In this document: piece after piece, positions 52,301 through 61,500 of the stretch
How the letters are laid out: the number at the start of each line of letters is the position of its first letter
Numbering within the stretch: the stretch's first letter is position 1
Origin: UBA940 sp031548515
GTDB taxonomy: Bacteria; Bacteroidota; Bacteroidia; Bacteroidales; Rikenellaceae
Assembly (NCBI GenBank): GCA_031548515.1
Contig: JAVBRB010000014.1
Coordinates: 31,220 to 95,219 of the forward strand
Direction: 5' to 3'
Length of the DNA: 64,000 bases
Translations under genes and position numbers: made by a program
The notes under the pieces: generated by a model
The model's input: the letters and a program-made list of their open reading frames with translations, nothing else
The model's database searches: none
Told to the model about the DNA's origin: nothing

Positions 52301-52438
52301 GGGCCGCACTATAATAGCGATATCGGCATCAACGGGCCGTGGCACTGGGACGGTGTCCATAAACAGGCCCATGGCAGCGATTATAATCTTGCAAATTATG
52401 GACTTATGGAGAATTTCTCGGTTTATTCTTCCCGATAG
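49337..52438 (+). CDS. Large exported glycoside hydrolase (GH106-like)
   Basis: A 1033-residue secreted enzyme, signal peptide to about residue 22 (AALCAQ). After a short linker, a TIM-barrel-type domain begins APLWVWNTDVTRADIDRML and carries GGAFVHPRPGLVTDYLS and WIYDENSYPSGFAGGH, the pattern seen in Bacteroidota enzymes of the glycosyl hydrolase family 106/alpha-L-rhamnosidase-like group. The C-terminal part has two jelly-roll sugar-binding-like modules (VYDIARYVKQGENTVELGVG; FDLTPYVEPGDNKIEVRV). Substrate is inferred to be a plant or host polysaccharide, possibly rhamnose-containing. It is a stand-alone gene with no SusCD pair. The start at MKNTFAKT is the signal peptide, not the upstream TTG. 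Confidence 0.8.
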   Translation: MKNTFAKTFLLSFFLLFAAALCAQQKREMNFGKLGEELKDPSKEFRSAPLWVWNTDVTRADIDRMLAELKEQGFGGAFVHPRPGLVTDYLSAEWFELFRYSVEKGKTIGLDIWIYDENSYPSGFAGGHVPAEMPESYNKGQGLAPTVTEVLPENAADYYLCLKKEGDAYRDITRSLGDYAGVKGEYWLYRKTYYGNSKWHGGYSYVDLLYPGVTQKFIDVTMSGYEKEFGKELGPVIKGIFTDEPNVSSPGGLRWTPDLFDVFERTWGYDLKSVLPLLGEQTGEWKRVRHNYMETLTQMFIDRWAKPWHAYCEKNKMLWTGHYWEHGWPDMSHGGDNMAMYAWHQMPAIDMLFNQFNDVGPQAQFGNVRAVKELRSVANQMGYTRTLSETYGGGGWDETFEDFKRLGDWEYVLGVNFMNQHLSHMTIVGARKYDYPPVFTSLSPWWDSYGVQNDYFARLSLLLSQGEQMNDILVLEPTTTAWLYYSYVKGSPYTMDIGVDFQKFVTKLEKAQVEYDLGSENIIKDHGSAAKGKFVIGKRAYGKVVIPPLTENINAATFELLKKFVREGGRLIAFSSPSLVDGKESAELVGFFRDNVSRIINRTELTDGVIGELLTNDKIRFGHVSGNDLYHQRRTYDDGELLFLVNSSLTQVAKTTLSVKGKYLIEIDGMSGDRFGYPSRRNGKYAEAEISLPPAGSIILFCPSSGSGEYPARPEIARARLMTAESPLEIKRLQDNAMNLDFCDLVIDGKAEKNLYTVEARIKLFSHFGLDDPWNSAIQYRRTVVEQDTIKTGDIQVRYHFTVDGDAAKMKARLVAEQPGVWKVKINGNPVSSVGGEYWLDSRWGVYDIARYVKQGENTVELGVGPMSIFAEVSPVYLLGDFSLEPASEGWIVGNQIKELELGSWRGQGCPQYSWNVSYSRNYRLDDPSARYSLKLGEWNGTVAEVYVNDKKAGIIAYQPYEFDLTPYVEPGDNKIEVRVIGSLKNIFGPHYNSDIGINGPWHWDGVHKQAHGSDYNLANYGLMENFSVYSSR

Positions 52439-52456
52439 ATTATATTTGCAGCCAAT

Positions 52457-52942
52457 ATGGTGGATAATAAATACAAACTTCTCTTCGTGTGCCTGGGCAA
52501 TATATGCCGTTCCCCTGCGGCCGAAGGAGTGATGCGGAATTTCGTCGAGGCTGCAGGTCTCGGCGACCGGATATTGTGCGACTCCGCCGGGACTTACGGC
52601 GGGCATGCGGGCGAGAGGGCCGACAGCCGGATGCGCCGTGCGGCATCTGCCCGCGGTTACGATCTGCAGAGCATTTCGCGCCAACTCCGCAGCGACGATT
52701 TCGAAAAATTCGACATGATAATCACCATGGACGACAGTAACTACGAGCGCGTCCATCGCCTGGCTCCGACCGTCGAAGCGGCGCAAAAAATTTTCCGGAT
52801 GACCGACTTCTGCCGCCGCAATCCGGATGCCAAGCATGTGCCGGATCCATATTACGAGGGAGCCGAGGGTTTCGAAAAAGTACTTGACCTGCTGGAAGAT
52901 GCCTGTGGAGGTCTTTTAGCCGAATTGAAGATTGAAGAATGA
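52457..52942 (+). CDS. Low-molecular-weight protein-tyrosine-phosphatase
   Basis: A 161-residue phosphatase. The P-loop is FVCLGNICRSP (CX5R), and the catalytic acid is in VPDPYYEG (Asp of DPYY). STAGTY-like DSAGTYGGHAG is also conserved. It dephosphorylates phosphotyrosine, often on capsule synthesis kinases or as arsenate reductase-like enzymes. The -7 box TATATTTG (52441-52448) lies only nine bases before the ATG, so the mRNA would have almost no leader. Confidence 0.93.
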   Translation: MVDNKYKLLFVCLGNICRSPAAEGVMRNFVEAAGLGDRILCDSAGTYGGHAGERADSRMRRAASARGYDLQSISRQLRSDDFEKFDMIITMDDSNYERVHRLAPTVEAAQKIFRMTDFCRRNPDAKHVPDPYYEGAEGFEKVLDLLEDACGGLLAELKIEE

Positions 52943-52970
52943 AAAAGACAATCCCTACGCAGGAGGGGAA

Positions 52971-53813
52971 CTAAATCGCCGTTGTCGTTACGACCTCTTT
53001 GTGGAAGAAGACAGGTCCGAAATTGTCGGAGTCGAATTCTACGTCCAACGGCGGCTCGCGGTCGAAAATTCCGAAAACGGCCGAGCCAGAACCCGACATA
53101 GACGCATACGCCGCTCCTTCGTCGTATAATAATTCTTTCAGCCGCCCGATGGCCGGATATTTCGCGAAGACACTTTTTTCAAAATCATTTACAAGCAATT
53201 TCCGCCACTCGCCGATACCCTGTTCAAGAACTTCCGCAACCGGCACTCCTTTATCGCCGGGCGTTATCCCCGCATAAGCCTCCGCGGTCGGGACGGATAT
53301 TTCAGGCTTCAGTATGACGATCCATTTTCCCGATAACGCAACCTCCACAGGCGACATAATCTCTCCGCGTCCGGTGCACAGTTGCGGGATGTTCCTTATA
53401 AAAAAAGGTACGTCGCTGCCGAGTTCCGCACCAAATTCTTCGAGTTTTTCATCAGAAAGCCCCAGCGAGAACTCCCCGTTCAGCGCCCGGAGCGTAAAAG
53501 CCGCGTCGGAAGAGCCGCCTCCGAGTCCTGCGCCTGTCGGAATGTTTTTCCGTAACCGGATTTTAACCTCGCCTATGCCGTATTCGCGCTGCATGAGGCG
53601 CACGGTGCGCATGCAGATATTTTTTTCGGCGGGGCAGTCCACGCCGATGCCCGCAACGTTCAGTACCGAGTTCGGGAGATGGGGTATGACGCTCAACTCA
53701 TCGCACAGTTCGCGCACGGGCAGCATCACGGTTTCGATATCGTGAAAACCGTCTGCCCTGCGCCGCAGCACACGCAGTCCGAGATTTATCTTGCAGTTTG
53801 CCTTTAACTCCAT
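52971..53813 (-). CDS. ispE: 4-diphosphocytidyl-2-C-methyl-D-erythritol kinase
   Basis: A 280-residue GHMP kinase of the MEP isoprenoid pathway. The N-terminal ANCKINLGLRVLRRRADGFHDIE (seen in parts) and the ATP-binding PTGAGLGGGSSDAAFTLRALN are diagnostic, with the C-terminal MSGSGSAVFGIF motif. The frame remains open far upstream of the ATG at 53813, but that part is antisense to the GSCFA gene and is not coding. Confidence 0.96.
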   Translation of the reverse strand: MELKANCKINLGLRVLRRRADGFHDIETVMLPVRELCDELSVIPHLPNSVLNVAGIGVDCPAEKNICMRTVRLMQREYGIGEVKIRLRKNIPTGAGLGGGSSDAAFTLRALNGEFSLGLSDEKLEEFGAELGSDVPFFIRNIPQLCTGRGEIMSPVEVALSGKWIVILKPEISVPTAEAYAGITPGDKGVPVAEVLEQGIGEWRKLLVNDFEKSVFAKYPAIGRLKELLYDEGAAYASMSGSGSAVFGIFDREPPLDVEFDSDNFGPVFFHKEVVTTTAI

Positions 53814-53852
53814 AACGGAAACAAAATTAATAAGAATTCTTAACTTTGCGGC

Positions 53853-54821
53853 ATGCTCAAATTTCGTACTGAAATAGATGCAGCTCCGTTTGCTGGAAAG
53901 ATCGATCACAGAATGCACGGTTTTTCTATCGGTTCGTGCTTTGCCGAGTCGATGGCGGATAAACTGCGGCGGTATAAATTCCCGTTGGAGAGTAATCCGT
54001 TCGGTGTCCTGTACAATCCCTTTTCGATAGCCGATGCATTGGAGTCGCTGGCTGCGGGACGTGTGTGGGATAAGAATGAACTGTTGCATGAGGGCGGCCT
54101 GTGGTTCAGCTACGGCCATCACGGCAGTTTTTCGTCGACGACTGCCGATGAAACCCTCGCGAAAATAAATAAAGCGGCCCAGCGAGGTACAGAGGCATTG
54201 GCAAAAGCCGACTATGTCATAATCACATTCGGTACCGCGTGGGTATATGAACTCGGCGGCCGGGTGGTTGCCAACTGCCATAAACAGCCTGCACAGATAT
54301 TTACCCGCCGCAGGCTGACAGTCGGAGAAATCGTTTCGCGTTTTTCGACGCTTATGGAGAGACCGCTGCACGACAAACAGGTAATCTTCACGGTCAGCCC
54401 TGTCAGGCACCTGAAAGACGGTTTCGAGGAGAACAGCCTCAGTAAGGCGATATTGAGACTGGCTGCCGCGGAACTGGCCGACAGGTACCCCGCCTCGCAT
54501 TATTTTCCTGCCTATGAGATACTGGTCGATGACTTGCGTGATTATCGCTTTTATGCTGAAGACCTTGTGCATCCGTCCGATGTCGCAATAGAATATATCT
54601 GGGGAAAATTTTCTGCCGCGGCTTTCGGCGATGAAACCGCCAGGCTGATACCACAGATCGAAAATATAGTCCGCGCCGCCGACCACCGCCCATTCAACGA
54701 AGACACAGACTCGCACTCCCGCTTTCGCCAAGCCATGCTGCGGCAGGCACGTGAGCTGCATGCGGCGCATCCGGAGATAGATTTCACTCGGGAGATGGAT
54801 TTTTTCTCCGGCGGCCTGTAG
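53853..54821 (+). CDS. GSCFA-domain protein
   Basis: A 322-residue protein of the GSCFA family (PF08885), related to SGNH-type hydrolases. It begins with FSIGSCFAESMADKLRRYKF, the family signature, and later has NPFGVLYNPFSIADAL, VIITFGTAWVYE, VSPVRHLKDG and the C-terminal DLVHPSDVAIEYIW with a catalytic-type Asp/His pair. Function in Bacteroidota is not known; a hydrolase of cell-surface or cell-wall glycans is plausible. The -7 TAACTTTG (53841-53848) ends four bases before the ATG, so the message may be leaderless. Confidence 0.9.
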   Translation: MLKFRTEIDAAPFAGKIDHRMHGFSIGSCFAESMADKLRRYKFPLESNPFGVLYNPFSIADALESLAAGRVWDKNELLHEGGLWFSYGHHGSFSSTTADETLAKINKAAQRGTEALAKADYVIITFGTAWVYELGGRVVANCHKQPAQIFTRRRLTVGEIVSRFSTLMERPLHDKQVIFTVSPVRHLKDGFEENSLSKAILRLAAAELADRYPASHYFPAYEILVDDLRDYRFYAEDLVHPSDVAIEYIWGKFSAAAFGDETARLIPQIENIVRAADHRPFNEDTDSHSRFRQAMLRQARELHAAHPEIDFTREMDFFSGGL

Positions 54822-54876
54822 GTGCTTCTGCTATTCTTACTATCTTTACCACTTTAAAAACATACCCAAAACTTTT

Positions 54877-56481
54877 ATGCGTAAAACCATAATTCCACTG
54901 CTGGCGCTGGTGCTTGCAGTCCCGTTTGCCGGGCGTGCCCAACGTATTGGGCATAAGCCCAAGCTCGTTGTAAACATCGTGGTCAGCCAACTGCGCTACG
55001 ACTGGTTGGAGAAGTTCCAGGACAACCTTTCGGATGAAGGATTCAGATATTTCGCCTTGACAGGGACAAACTATTCGTCGGCATATTACAATTATATGCA
55101 GACCATTTCGCCGGTATCTTTGGCCACGTTGACTACCGGAGTGAACCCTTCGATGCACGGCGTGGTTTCGACTTCGTGGATAGACTACGTGACGGGCGAC
55201 CGCGTGTCGCTGATCGAAGACAAGGCGGTGCAGGGGCTTAACTGCGATCCGGGGAGCGGATGCTATTCGCGCCAGAATATAGTGATGCCGACCCTGGGCG
55301 ACAAACTCCTGGCGGAATCGCCGGCGAGCAAGGTCGTCAGTATTGCCGAGAATCCCGTTTCGGCAATAGTAATGAGTGGACAGACGGGGACGGCCTATTG
55401 GATGGACCATATGCGTGCCGTGTGGATTTCGTCCACATGCTATACCAGCCGTCTGCCCGACTGGGTGACCAAATACAACGACACGCACCCGGCGAATTAT
55501 TACGTCCCAATGGGCTGGGTCCCGGCCCGTCAGGGCAAACAATATGTCAATCAAAGAAATACCATATTCAGCGGCGACAAGGCAAGCCGGATATTGTCAT
55601 TCAAGAACGGCAATCTGACCGACTACGACGGACTGCTGCGCAGTCCATACTGCAATACGCTCGTGGCCGATTTCGCAAAGCAGGTCGTCCTTAATGAAAA
55701 ACTGGGTTCAGACGACGATACCGATATACTGAATATTTGTTTCGACGCTTCCCGTTATATAGGCGAGACATATGGGAGCGAGTCGATGGAATTGGAAGAC
55801 ATGCTCTACCGCCTCGACCTTGATATCGCGTCGATCGTCAAGGCGATAACGGCGAATGTGCATATCAATGATGTGCTGTTCGTCGTCACTTCCGACCATG
55901 GCGCGAGCGATTCGTGGGACGCGGGTCCTGTGGTGCAGGACCGCTTCAATGTCAATCAGTTCAAAACCATTCTCAACAGCTTCCTAGGGGTGCAGTTCGG
56001 CACTGGCGACTGGGTGGTGGACTACATCGACAGGCAGGTGTACCTGAATCATAACCTTATCTACAGCAAGAACCTGAGTCTTGAAGACGTGCAGAACCGC
56101 GCCGCAGCTTTTGTACTGCAGTTCCGCGGTGTATCGCATGTGTTGACCTCGATTGCCATGAGCAACGGCTATTTCGGCGCCTCTTACGGCCAGCGTATGC
56201 AGAACGGCTTTTACCCGAGGCGGGCGGGCGACCTGATGCTCAATTTCATGCCTGGCTGGATAGAAGAACGTCCTGGTGTGAAGAGCCTTCCGGGTTCGAT
56301 GTACGACTACGACACCCATGTGCCGCTTATCGTTTTCGGTTGGAAGGTGCCGGTACGCAATGTTGCGGAACCGGTCGATATGACTTCCGTAGCGCCGACG
56401 TTGGCACGTATTATGCAGATAAGCCGTCCGACAGCCTCCGACGGCGTCATTCTGCGTGATATGGATACGGCATTAAAGTAA
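54877..56481 (+). CDS. PafA-family alkaline phosphatase homologue with degenerate active site
   Basis: A 534-residue exported protein (signal to about residue 20, GRAQ) of the type I phosphodiesterase/alkaline phosphatase family (PF01663). By alignment with PafA, the nucleophile Thr position is kept (T76) and the second metal pair is kept (D340-H341, in TSDHG; also the late His in DTHVP). The first-shell residues elsewhere are replaced: Ser37 for the metal Asp, Arg293 for Asp, Glu297 for His, and Asn159/Val161 for the substrate Lys/Arg pair. Spacing between these positions matches the family, so the alignment is reliable. Catalysis therefore seems lost. It starts a four-gene operon with sufE, the SufT-like gene and the DUF2851 gene. 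Confidence 0.85.
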   Translation: MRKTIIPLLALVLAVPFAGRAQRIGHKPKLVVNIVVSQLRYDWLEKFQDNLSDEGFRYFALTGTNYSSAYYNYMQTISPVSLATLTTGVNPSMHGVVSTSWIDYVTGDRVSLIEDKAVQGLNCDPGSGCYSRQNIVMPTLGDKLLAESPASKVVSIAENPVSAIVMSGQTGTAYWMDHMRAVWISSTCYTSRLPDWVTKYNDTHPANYYVPMGWVPARQGKQYVNQRNTIFSGDKASRILSFKNGNLTDYDGLLRSPYCNTLVADFAKQVVLNEKLGSDDDTDILNICFDASRYIGETYGSESMELEDMLYRLDLDIASIVKAITANVHINDVLFVVTSDHGASDSWDAGPVVQDRFNVNQFKTILNSFLGVQFGTGDWVVDYIDRQVYLNHNLIYSKNLSLEDVQNRAAAFVLQFRGVSHVLTSIAMSNGYFGASYGQRMQNGFYPRRAGDLMLNFMPGWIEERPGVKSLPGSMYDYDTHVPLIVFGWKVPVRNVAEPVDMTSVAPTLARIMQISRPTASDGVILRDMDTALK

Positions 56482-56491
56482 AAGTGACAAA

Positions 56492-56911
56492 ATGACAGAC
56501 CCCAGACAGGAACGGATCATACAGGATTTTTCGCTTTTCGACGAGTGGCTGGATAAATACAACTACCTTATCGAACTCGGAAACACACTGCCTCCGATGG
56601 ACCCGGCGCACCGCACAGATAATTACGTTATCAAGGGATGCCAGTCGCGGGTGTGGGTCGATGCGCGCATGGAGGAAGGTAAAGTGTGGTACGGGGCCGA
56701 CAGCGATGCGATAATTACCAAGGGTATCATTTCGCTTCTGATTCAGGTGCTGAACGGACGTACGCCGCAGGAAATACTCGACATAGAACTGTATTTCATC
56801 GAGAGTATCGGCCTGCGTGAAAACCTTTCCCCCACCAGGGCCAACGGCCTGTTGGCAATGATAAAGCAGATGAGGCTCTACGCCCTGGCGTTTGCCAATA
56901 AAAAGGATTAA
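56492..56911 (+). CDS. sufE: SufE family Fe-S cluster assembly protein
   Basis: A 139-residue SufE-like sulfur-transfer protein. It accepts persulfide from the SufS cysteine desulfurase on the active cysteine in NYVIKGCQSRVWV. Flanking residues GNTLPPMDPAHRTDN and IITKGIISLLIQVLNGRTPQEIL match the family. It follows the PafA-like gene by 10 bases and the next gene by 3. The SufBCDS genes are elsewhere. Confidence 0.93.
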   Translation: MTDPRQERIIQDFSLFDEWLDKYNYLIELGNTLPPMDPAHRTDNYVIKGCQSRVWVDARMEEGKVWYGADSDAIITKGIISLLIQVLNGRTPQEILDIELYFIESIGLRENLSPTRANGLLAMIKQMRLYALAFANKKD

Positions 56912-56914
56912 CCG

Positions 56915-57235
56915 ATGACACCGCAGGAAATATTACAGGTGGAACAGGATATCGTCCTGACACTCAAAAATATATTCGATCCGGAGATTCCGGTAAACAT
57001 CTATGATCTGGGGCTTATCTACGAGGTGGATTTCGATCCGGCAGGCACTGCAAATATCACCATGACGCTCACTGCTCCCAACTGCCCGATGGCCGACATG
57101 CTTGTCGATGACGTGAAACGCGAGGTGGGGAAGGTCAAGGGTGTTACAGAAGTTAACCTCACGCTGACGTTCGACCCTCCCTGGGATAAGGAGATGCTTT
57201 CCGATGAAGCGAAACTGGAACTGGGACTTTTATAA
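56915..57235 (+). CDS. MIP18/DUF59-type Fe-S assembly protein (SufT-like)
   Basis: A 106-residue DUF59-domain protein (PF01883). Hallmarks are IFDPEIPVNIYDLGLIYEV and LTAPNCPMADMLVDDV, with the conserved Cys in PNCPMA. Members such as SufT and PaaD assist maturation of Fe-S proteins. Placement three bases after sufE supports a common role in cluster assembly. Confidence 0.93.
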   Translation: MTPQEILQVEQDIVLTLKNIFDPEIPVNIYDLGLIYEVDFDPAGTANITMTLTAPNCPMADMLVDDVKREVGKVKGVTEVNLTLTFDPPWDKEMLSDEAKLELGLL

Positions 57236-57255
57236 TGGTTAATGGTCAATAAGTA

Positions 57256-58524
57256 ATGTCCTATTCCGATCTTCTAAACTTCATTTGGCGGGCCGGATAC
57301 TTTGCCGGGCGGGATTTCACAGCCGTTGCGGGGGAGAAAGTCTCGGTCGTTTCCGCAGGCGAGTACGATGAGGAATCGGGTATGTGGTACGGCGCAGAGA
57401 TCGTCGTGGACGGCGAGCGCCGCAGGGGAATGGTTGCGGTCGGTGAAGAAACGGATGTGCCGGAACCGGCAATTTTGCGCCTGGTCCATGGATACGTTCC
57501 TTCTGTCCTGGGACTCGACGACAGGCTGATACCGCAGATAGGGTATGGGATAGAGCCTGAAATTATCGGGTGCTATGATGCCTTGCGTGCAGGTTCGGCA
57601 AAATATGACTGCGCCTCGCTGATAAACGGAATGAATACGCTTCGCCGAACAGACCTCTACACGAAACTGCTCGTCGACAGGCTCCGGCGCAAGGCAGGCG
57701 ACGTTATGGAGGTGTTCCGCGGTTCGCAGAAGGATTGGAACCAAACTTTCCATGTGATGCTTTTCCGGGCTATAGGCGGCAACCGCAACCGCGAGGCTTT
57801 TGTGGAACTTGCGTCGAAAGCGACGGGGGCGATTATTTCGCGTGAGAAAAATTCGCAGGAGAGGGTAGAGGCCTTGCTTCTTGGAGCGTCCGGATTCCTT
57901 TATGCCGCTACTGAGAAAGACGCTTATACGCTACGGCTCGAAGATGAATTCCGACACCTGGCAAACAAATATTCGATAGTTCCGCTTAGGCCCGCAGAAT
58001 GGGACCTGAGGAAGCTTTATCCCGCCAACCATCCCGCAGTGAGGTTGGCGGGGATAGCTGCGCTGCTCTCTAAGAAAGAGTTTATGTTCGACGGCATGCT
58101 GCACTGCCGGAAGTCGGAGGATGTCGAAAGACTGTTCGACGCCGAAGCGTCTGAGTATTGGAAGACGCATTACAAGCCCGGAGAAGTTTCCAAAGAGGCT
58201 CCGAAGCGCATCGGAAAAATAAAGGCGCGCCTGATCGGGATAAACCTCGTCGCGCCGCTTATGTTCGCCTATGGCAGGGAGACCGGCAGCGAGGAACTGT
58301 GTGAAAATGCGCTCGATCTGCTCGGTACCATTCCGGCCGAAAAGAACGAAAAACTGAACGGTTGGTACGTGCGCGGATGCGTGCCGGAGAATAGTTTCGA
58401 GAGCCAGGCTCTGCTGCAACTGGGCGATGAATATTGTTCCGGCGGTGGCTGTGCACGGTGCCACATCGGGCGCACTGAAATAAAAAAGGCCTTGCAGCAT
58501 TTGACTTACGTAATTAATAGTTAA
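57256..58524 (+). CDS. Divergent DUF2851-family protein
   Basis: A 422-residue protein related to DUF2851 (PF11013), a Bacteroidota family of unknown function. The N-terminus keeps the opening DLLNFIWRAGYF and the C-terminus keeps the four-Cys segment CSGGGCARCHIG. The usual N-terminal motif (G..N...GPDF...I.I....G.VEIH) is replaced by GEYDEESGMWYGAEIVVDGE, so key acidic and His residues are missing. The middle region, WNQTFHVMLFRAIGGNRNREAF and LYPANHPAVRLAGIAAL, fits the family. It closes the four-gene operon and lies 40 bases before secA. Confidence 0.75.
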   Translation: MSYSDLLNFIWRAGYFAGRDFTAVAGEKVSVVSAGEYDEESGMWYGAEIVVDGERRRGMVAVGEETDVPEPAILRLVHGYVPSVLGLDDRLIPQIGYGIEPEIIGCYDALRAGSAKYDCASLINGMNTLRRTDLYTKLLVDRLRRKAGDVMEVFRGSQKDWNQTFHVMLFRAIGGNRNREAFVELASKATGAIISREKNSQERVEALLLGASGFLYAATEKDAYTLRLEDEFRHLANKYSIVPLRPAEWDLRKLYPANHPAVRLAGIAALLSKKEFMFDGMLHCRKSEDVERLFDAEASEYWKTHYKPGEVSKEAPKRIGKIKARLIGINLVAPLMFAYGRETGSEELCENALDLLGTIPAEKNEKLNGWYVRGCVPENSFESQALLQLGDEYCSGGGCARCHIGRTEIKKALQHLTYVINS

Positions 58525-58564
58525 CTTTACCGGATAATTTTTCAAGAAATAACAGACCGACAAT

Positions 58565-61500
58565 ATGAGCTTTTTAACATCACTGATCAAGTTTTTCGGC
58601 GGATCCAAAGCCGACCGCGACCGTAAAATGATCGAACCCTACGTCAGGAGGGTTCTTGAAATATACCCGTCGCTTGAAGGGCTGACAAACGACCAACTCC
58701 GCGAACGCAGCTCCGCGATGCGTGCGGCGATAGCCGGATACATCAAGCCCGAGGAGGACCGGATCGCCGAACTAAAGGCGGATATAGATACGCCCGATAT
58801 CTCGATCGACGACAAGGAGGCCATGGCGAAAGAGGTCGATAACCTCACTAAAAAGATTGACGAGAAGATCGAGGAAAAGCTCGATGAGCTTCTGCCCGAA
58901 GCTTTTGCGGTTATGAAAGACACGGCCCGCCGTTTCAAGGAGAACGAAATCATCGAGGTGACGGCCAGCGAATTCGACCGCAACCTGGCCGCGGCTAAAG
59001 ATTTCGTGACGATAAAAGGCGACAAGGCGCTCTATGCCAACCGTTGGATGGCCGGCGGGAATATGGTAACGTGGGACATGGTGCACTACGATGTGCAGTT
59101 GTTCGGCGGGGTGGCCCTGCACAAGGGCAACATTGCCGAAATGGCCACGGGTGAGGGCAAGACGCTGGTGGCGACACTGCCGGTGTTCCTCAACGCCCTT
59201 GCCGGGAAAGGCGTCCACATGGTGACGGTGAACGACTACCTCGCACGCCGCGACTCCGAGTGGATGGGGCCGATGTACGAATTCCACGGACTTTCAGTTG
59301 ACTGCATCGACAAACACCAGCCCAACTCGGCTGCAAGGCGCAAGGCGTACATGTCGGACATCACGTTCGGGACGAACAATGAATACGGTTTCGACTACCT
59401 GCGTGACAATATGTCCATTGCGCCCGACGATCTTGTGCAGCGTAAACATCATTTTGCTATCGTCGATGAGGTCGACTCCGTGCTGGTAGACGATGCCCGT
59501 ACGCCGCTCATCATCTCCGGCCCTGTGCCCAAGGGTGACGACCAGATGTTCGAGCAGTACCGCACCCCAATTGAGCAGCTCTATAACCTGCAACGCGCCG
59601 ATGTGACCAAAATGGTCAGCGAGGCCCGCAGACTTTTAGGCGAGAACAAAAACGACGAAGCAGGTATCCAACTGTTGCGCGCCCACAAGGGACTCCCGAA
59701 ATACAAGCCGCTCATCAAGTTCCTGAGCGAAACCGGAGTTAAATCGCTCCTGCAGAAGACGGAAAATACATACATGCAGGACAACAACAAGCGCATGCCG
59801 GAGATCACCGACGACCTGTATTTCGTGATCGACGAAAAACTGAACTCGGTGGAACTGACTGATAAAGGGCATGAAAATCTTTCACGCACTTTCAAGGAAG
59901 AGGGATTTTTCGTGCTGCCGGACATCGGCTCCGAAATAGCATCGCTCGAAGCCGCCGACATCACAGCCGAGGAAAAAGCGGATAAAAAGGACAAACTGGT
60001 GAATGACTACTCCATCAAAACGGAGCGCGTGCACACCGTCAACCAGCTGCTTAAGGCGTACAGTATGTTCGAAAAGGATATTGAGTACGTCGTTATGGAC
60101 AACAAGGTAAAGATAGTGGACGAACAGACCGGCCGTATCCTCGAGGGACGCCGCTATTCGGATGGCCTGCATCAGGCTATCGAGGCCAAGGAAAAGGTGC
60201 AGGTCGAGGCTGCGACCCAGACTTTTGCGACTATCACCCTGCAGAACTACTTCCGCATGTACCACAAACTGGCCGGTATGACCGGTACCGCCGAAACGGA
60301 GGCCGCCGAGTTCTGGGACATCTATAAATTGGACGTTATCGTCATCCCGACCAACCGCTCTATTGTCCGCGATGACCGTCAGGACCTTATATACAAGACC
60401 AAGCGCGAAAAATATAATGCAGTTATCGACGAGATCGCGAAACTCGTCGGGGCGGGCCGTCCGGTGCTGGTGGGTACCACTTCGGTCGAGATCTCCGAGC
60501 TTCTGAGCCGAATGCTCAAACTGCGCGGTATCAAGCATAATGTCCTGAATGCTAAGCAGCATCAGCTTGAAGCTCAGGTAGTTGCAGAGGCAGGGCATGC
60601 AGGGCAGGTTACCATAGCCACTAACATGGCGGGCCGCGGTACCGACATCAAGCTGACGCCCGAAGTGAAAGCCGCCGGAGGTCTTGCCATCGTCGGTACG
60701 GAGCGCCACGAATCTCGCCGTGTCGACCGCCAGTTGCGCGGCCGTGCCGGCCGCCAAGGCGACCCCGGTTCGTCTCAGTTCTTCGTGTCGCTGGAGGATG
60801 ACCTGATGCGCCTGTTCGGTTCGGCCCGTATAGCGGGGATGATGGACCGCATGGGTCTCGAAGAGGGCGAAGTGATCCAGGCCAAAATGATGTCCAGCGC
60901 CATCGAGCGTGCACAGAAGAAGGTCGAGGAGAACAACTATGGTATCCGCAAGCGCCTCCTGCAATACGACGACGTAATGAACTCGCAGCGCGAGGTTATC
61001 TATACCCGCCGCAAGCACGCATTGTATGGCGAACGTGTCGAACTAGACCTCAACAACATAATGTGGGATTTCGCCGAGGACTTCGTGGAAAACTACTCGG
61101 ATACCGAATTCGAAGACTTCACTTTCGAGTTGCTGCGTCTTGCGGCCGTCCATCCGTCATTCGACGAAGCCGTGTTCAAAAAGGGCAACAGGAGCGAGCT
61201 TGTCGAATTGATCGTCGCTGACCTGCGTACTACCTATGACCGCCGCGCGCAGAATGTGGCACAGGCGGCAAACCCCATTATCCAGAAAGTATATAAGGAA
61301 CAAGGCGCACAGTATGAGAATATCCGCATACCCATTACTAACGGACATCTGGGCTACAACGTTTCGGTCGACTTGAAAAAGGCCGCCGAAACCAACTCTG
61401 CCGAAGTATATAAGATTTTCAGCAAACTGGTGATGCTCACCACTATAGATGACAACTGGCGCGAACATCTGCGCGAGATGGACGATCTGCGCCAGAGCGT

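Noticed and set aside
53814..54770. Open minus-strand frame that would extend ispE to 599 codons
   Set aside because: It lies antisense to the GSCFA gene, which has strong family motifs, and IspE has its normal start and length from 53813.
59882..61018. 378-codon minus-strand frame
   Set aside because: Antisense to secA with no signal or domain.
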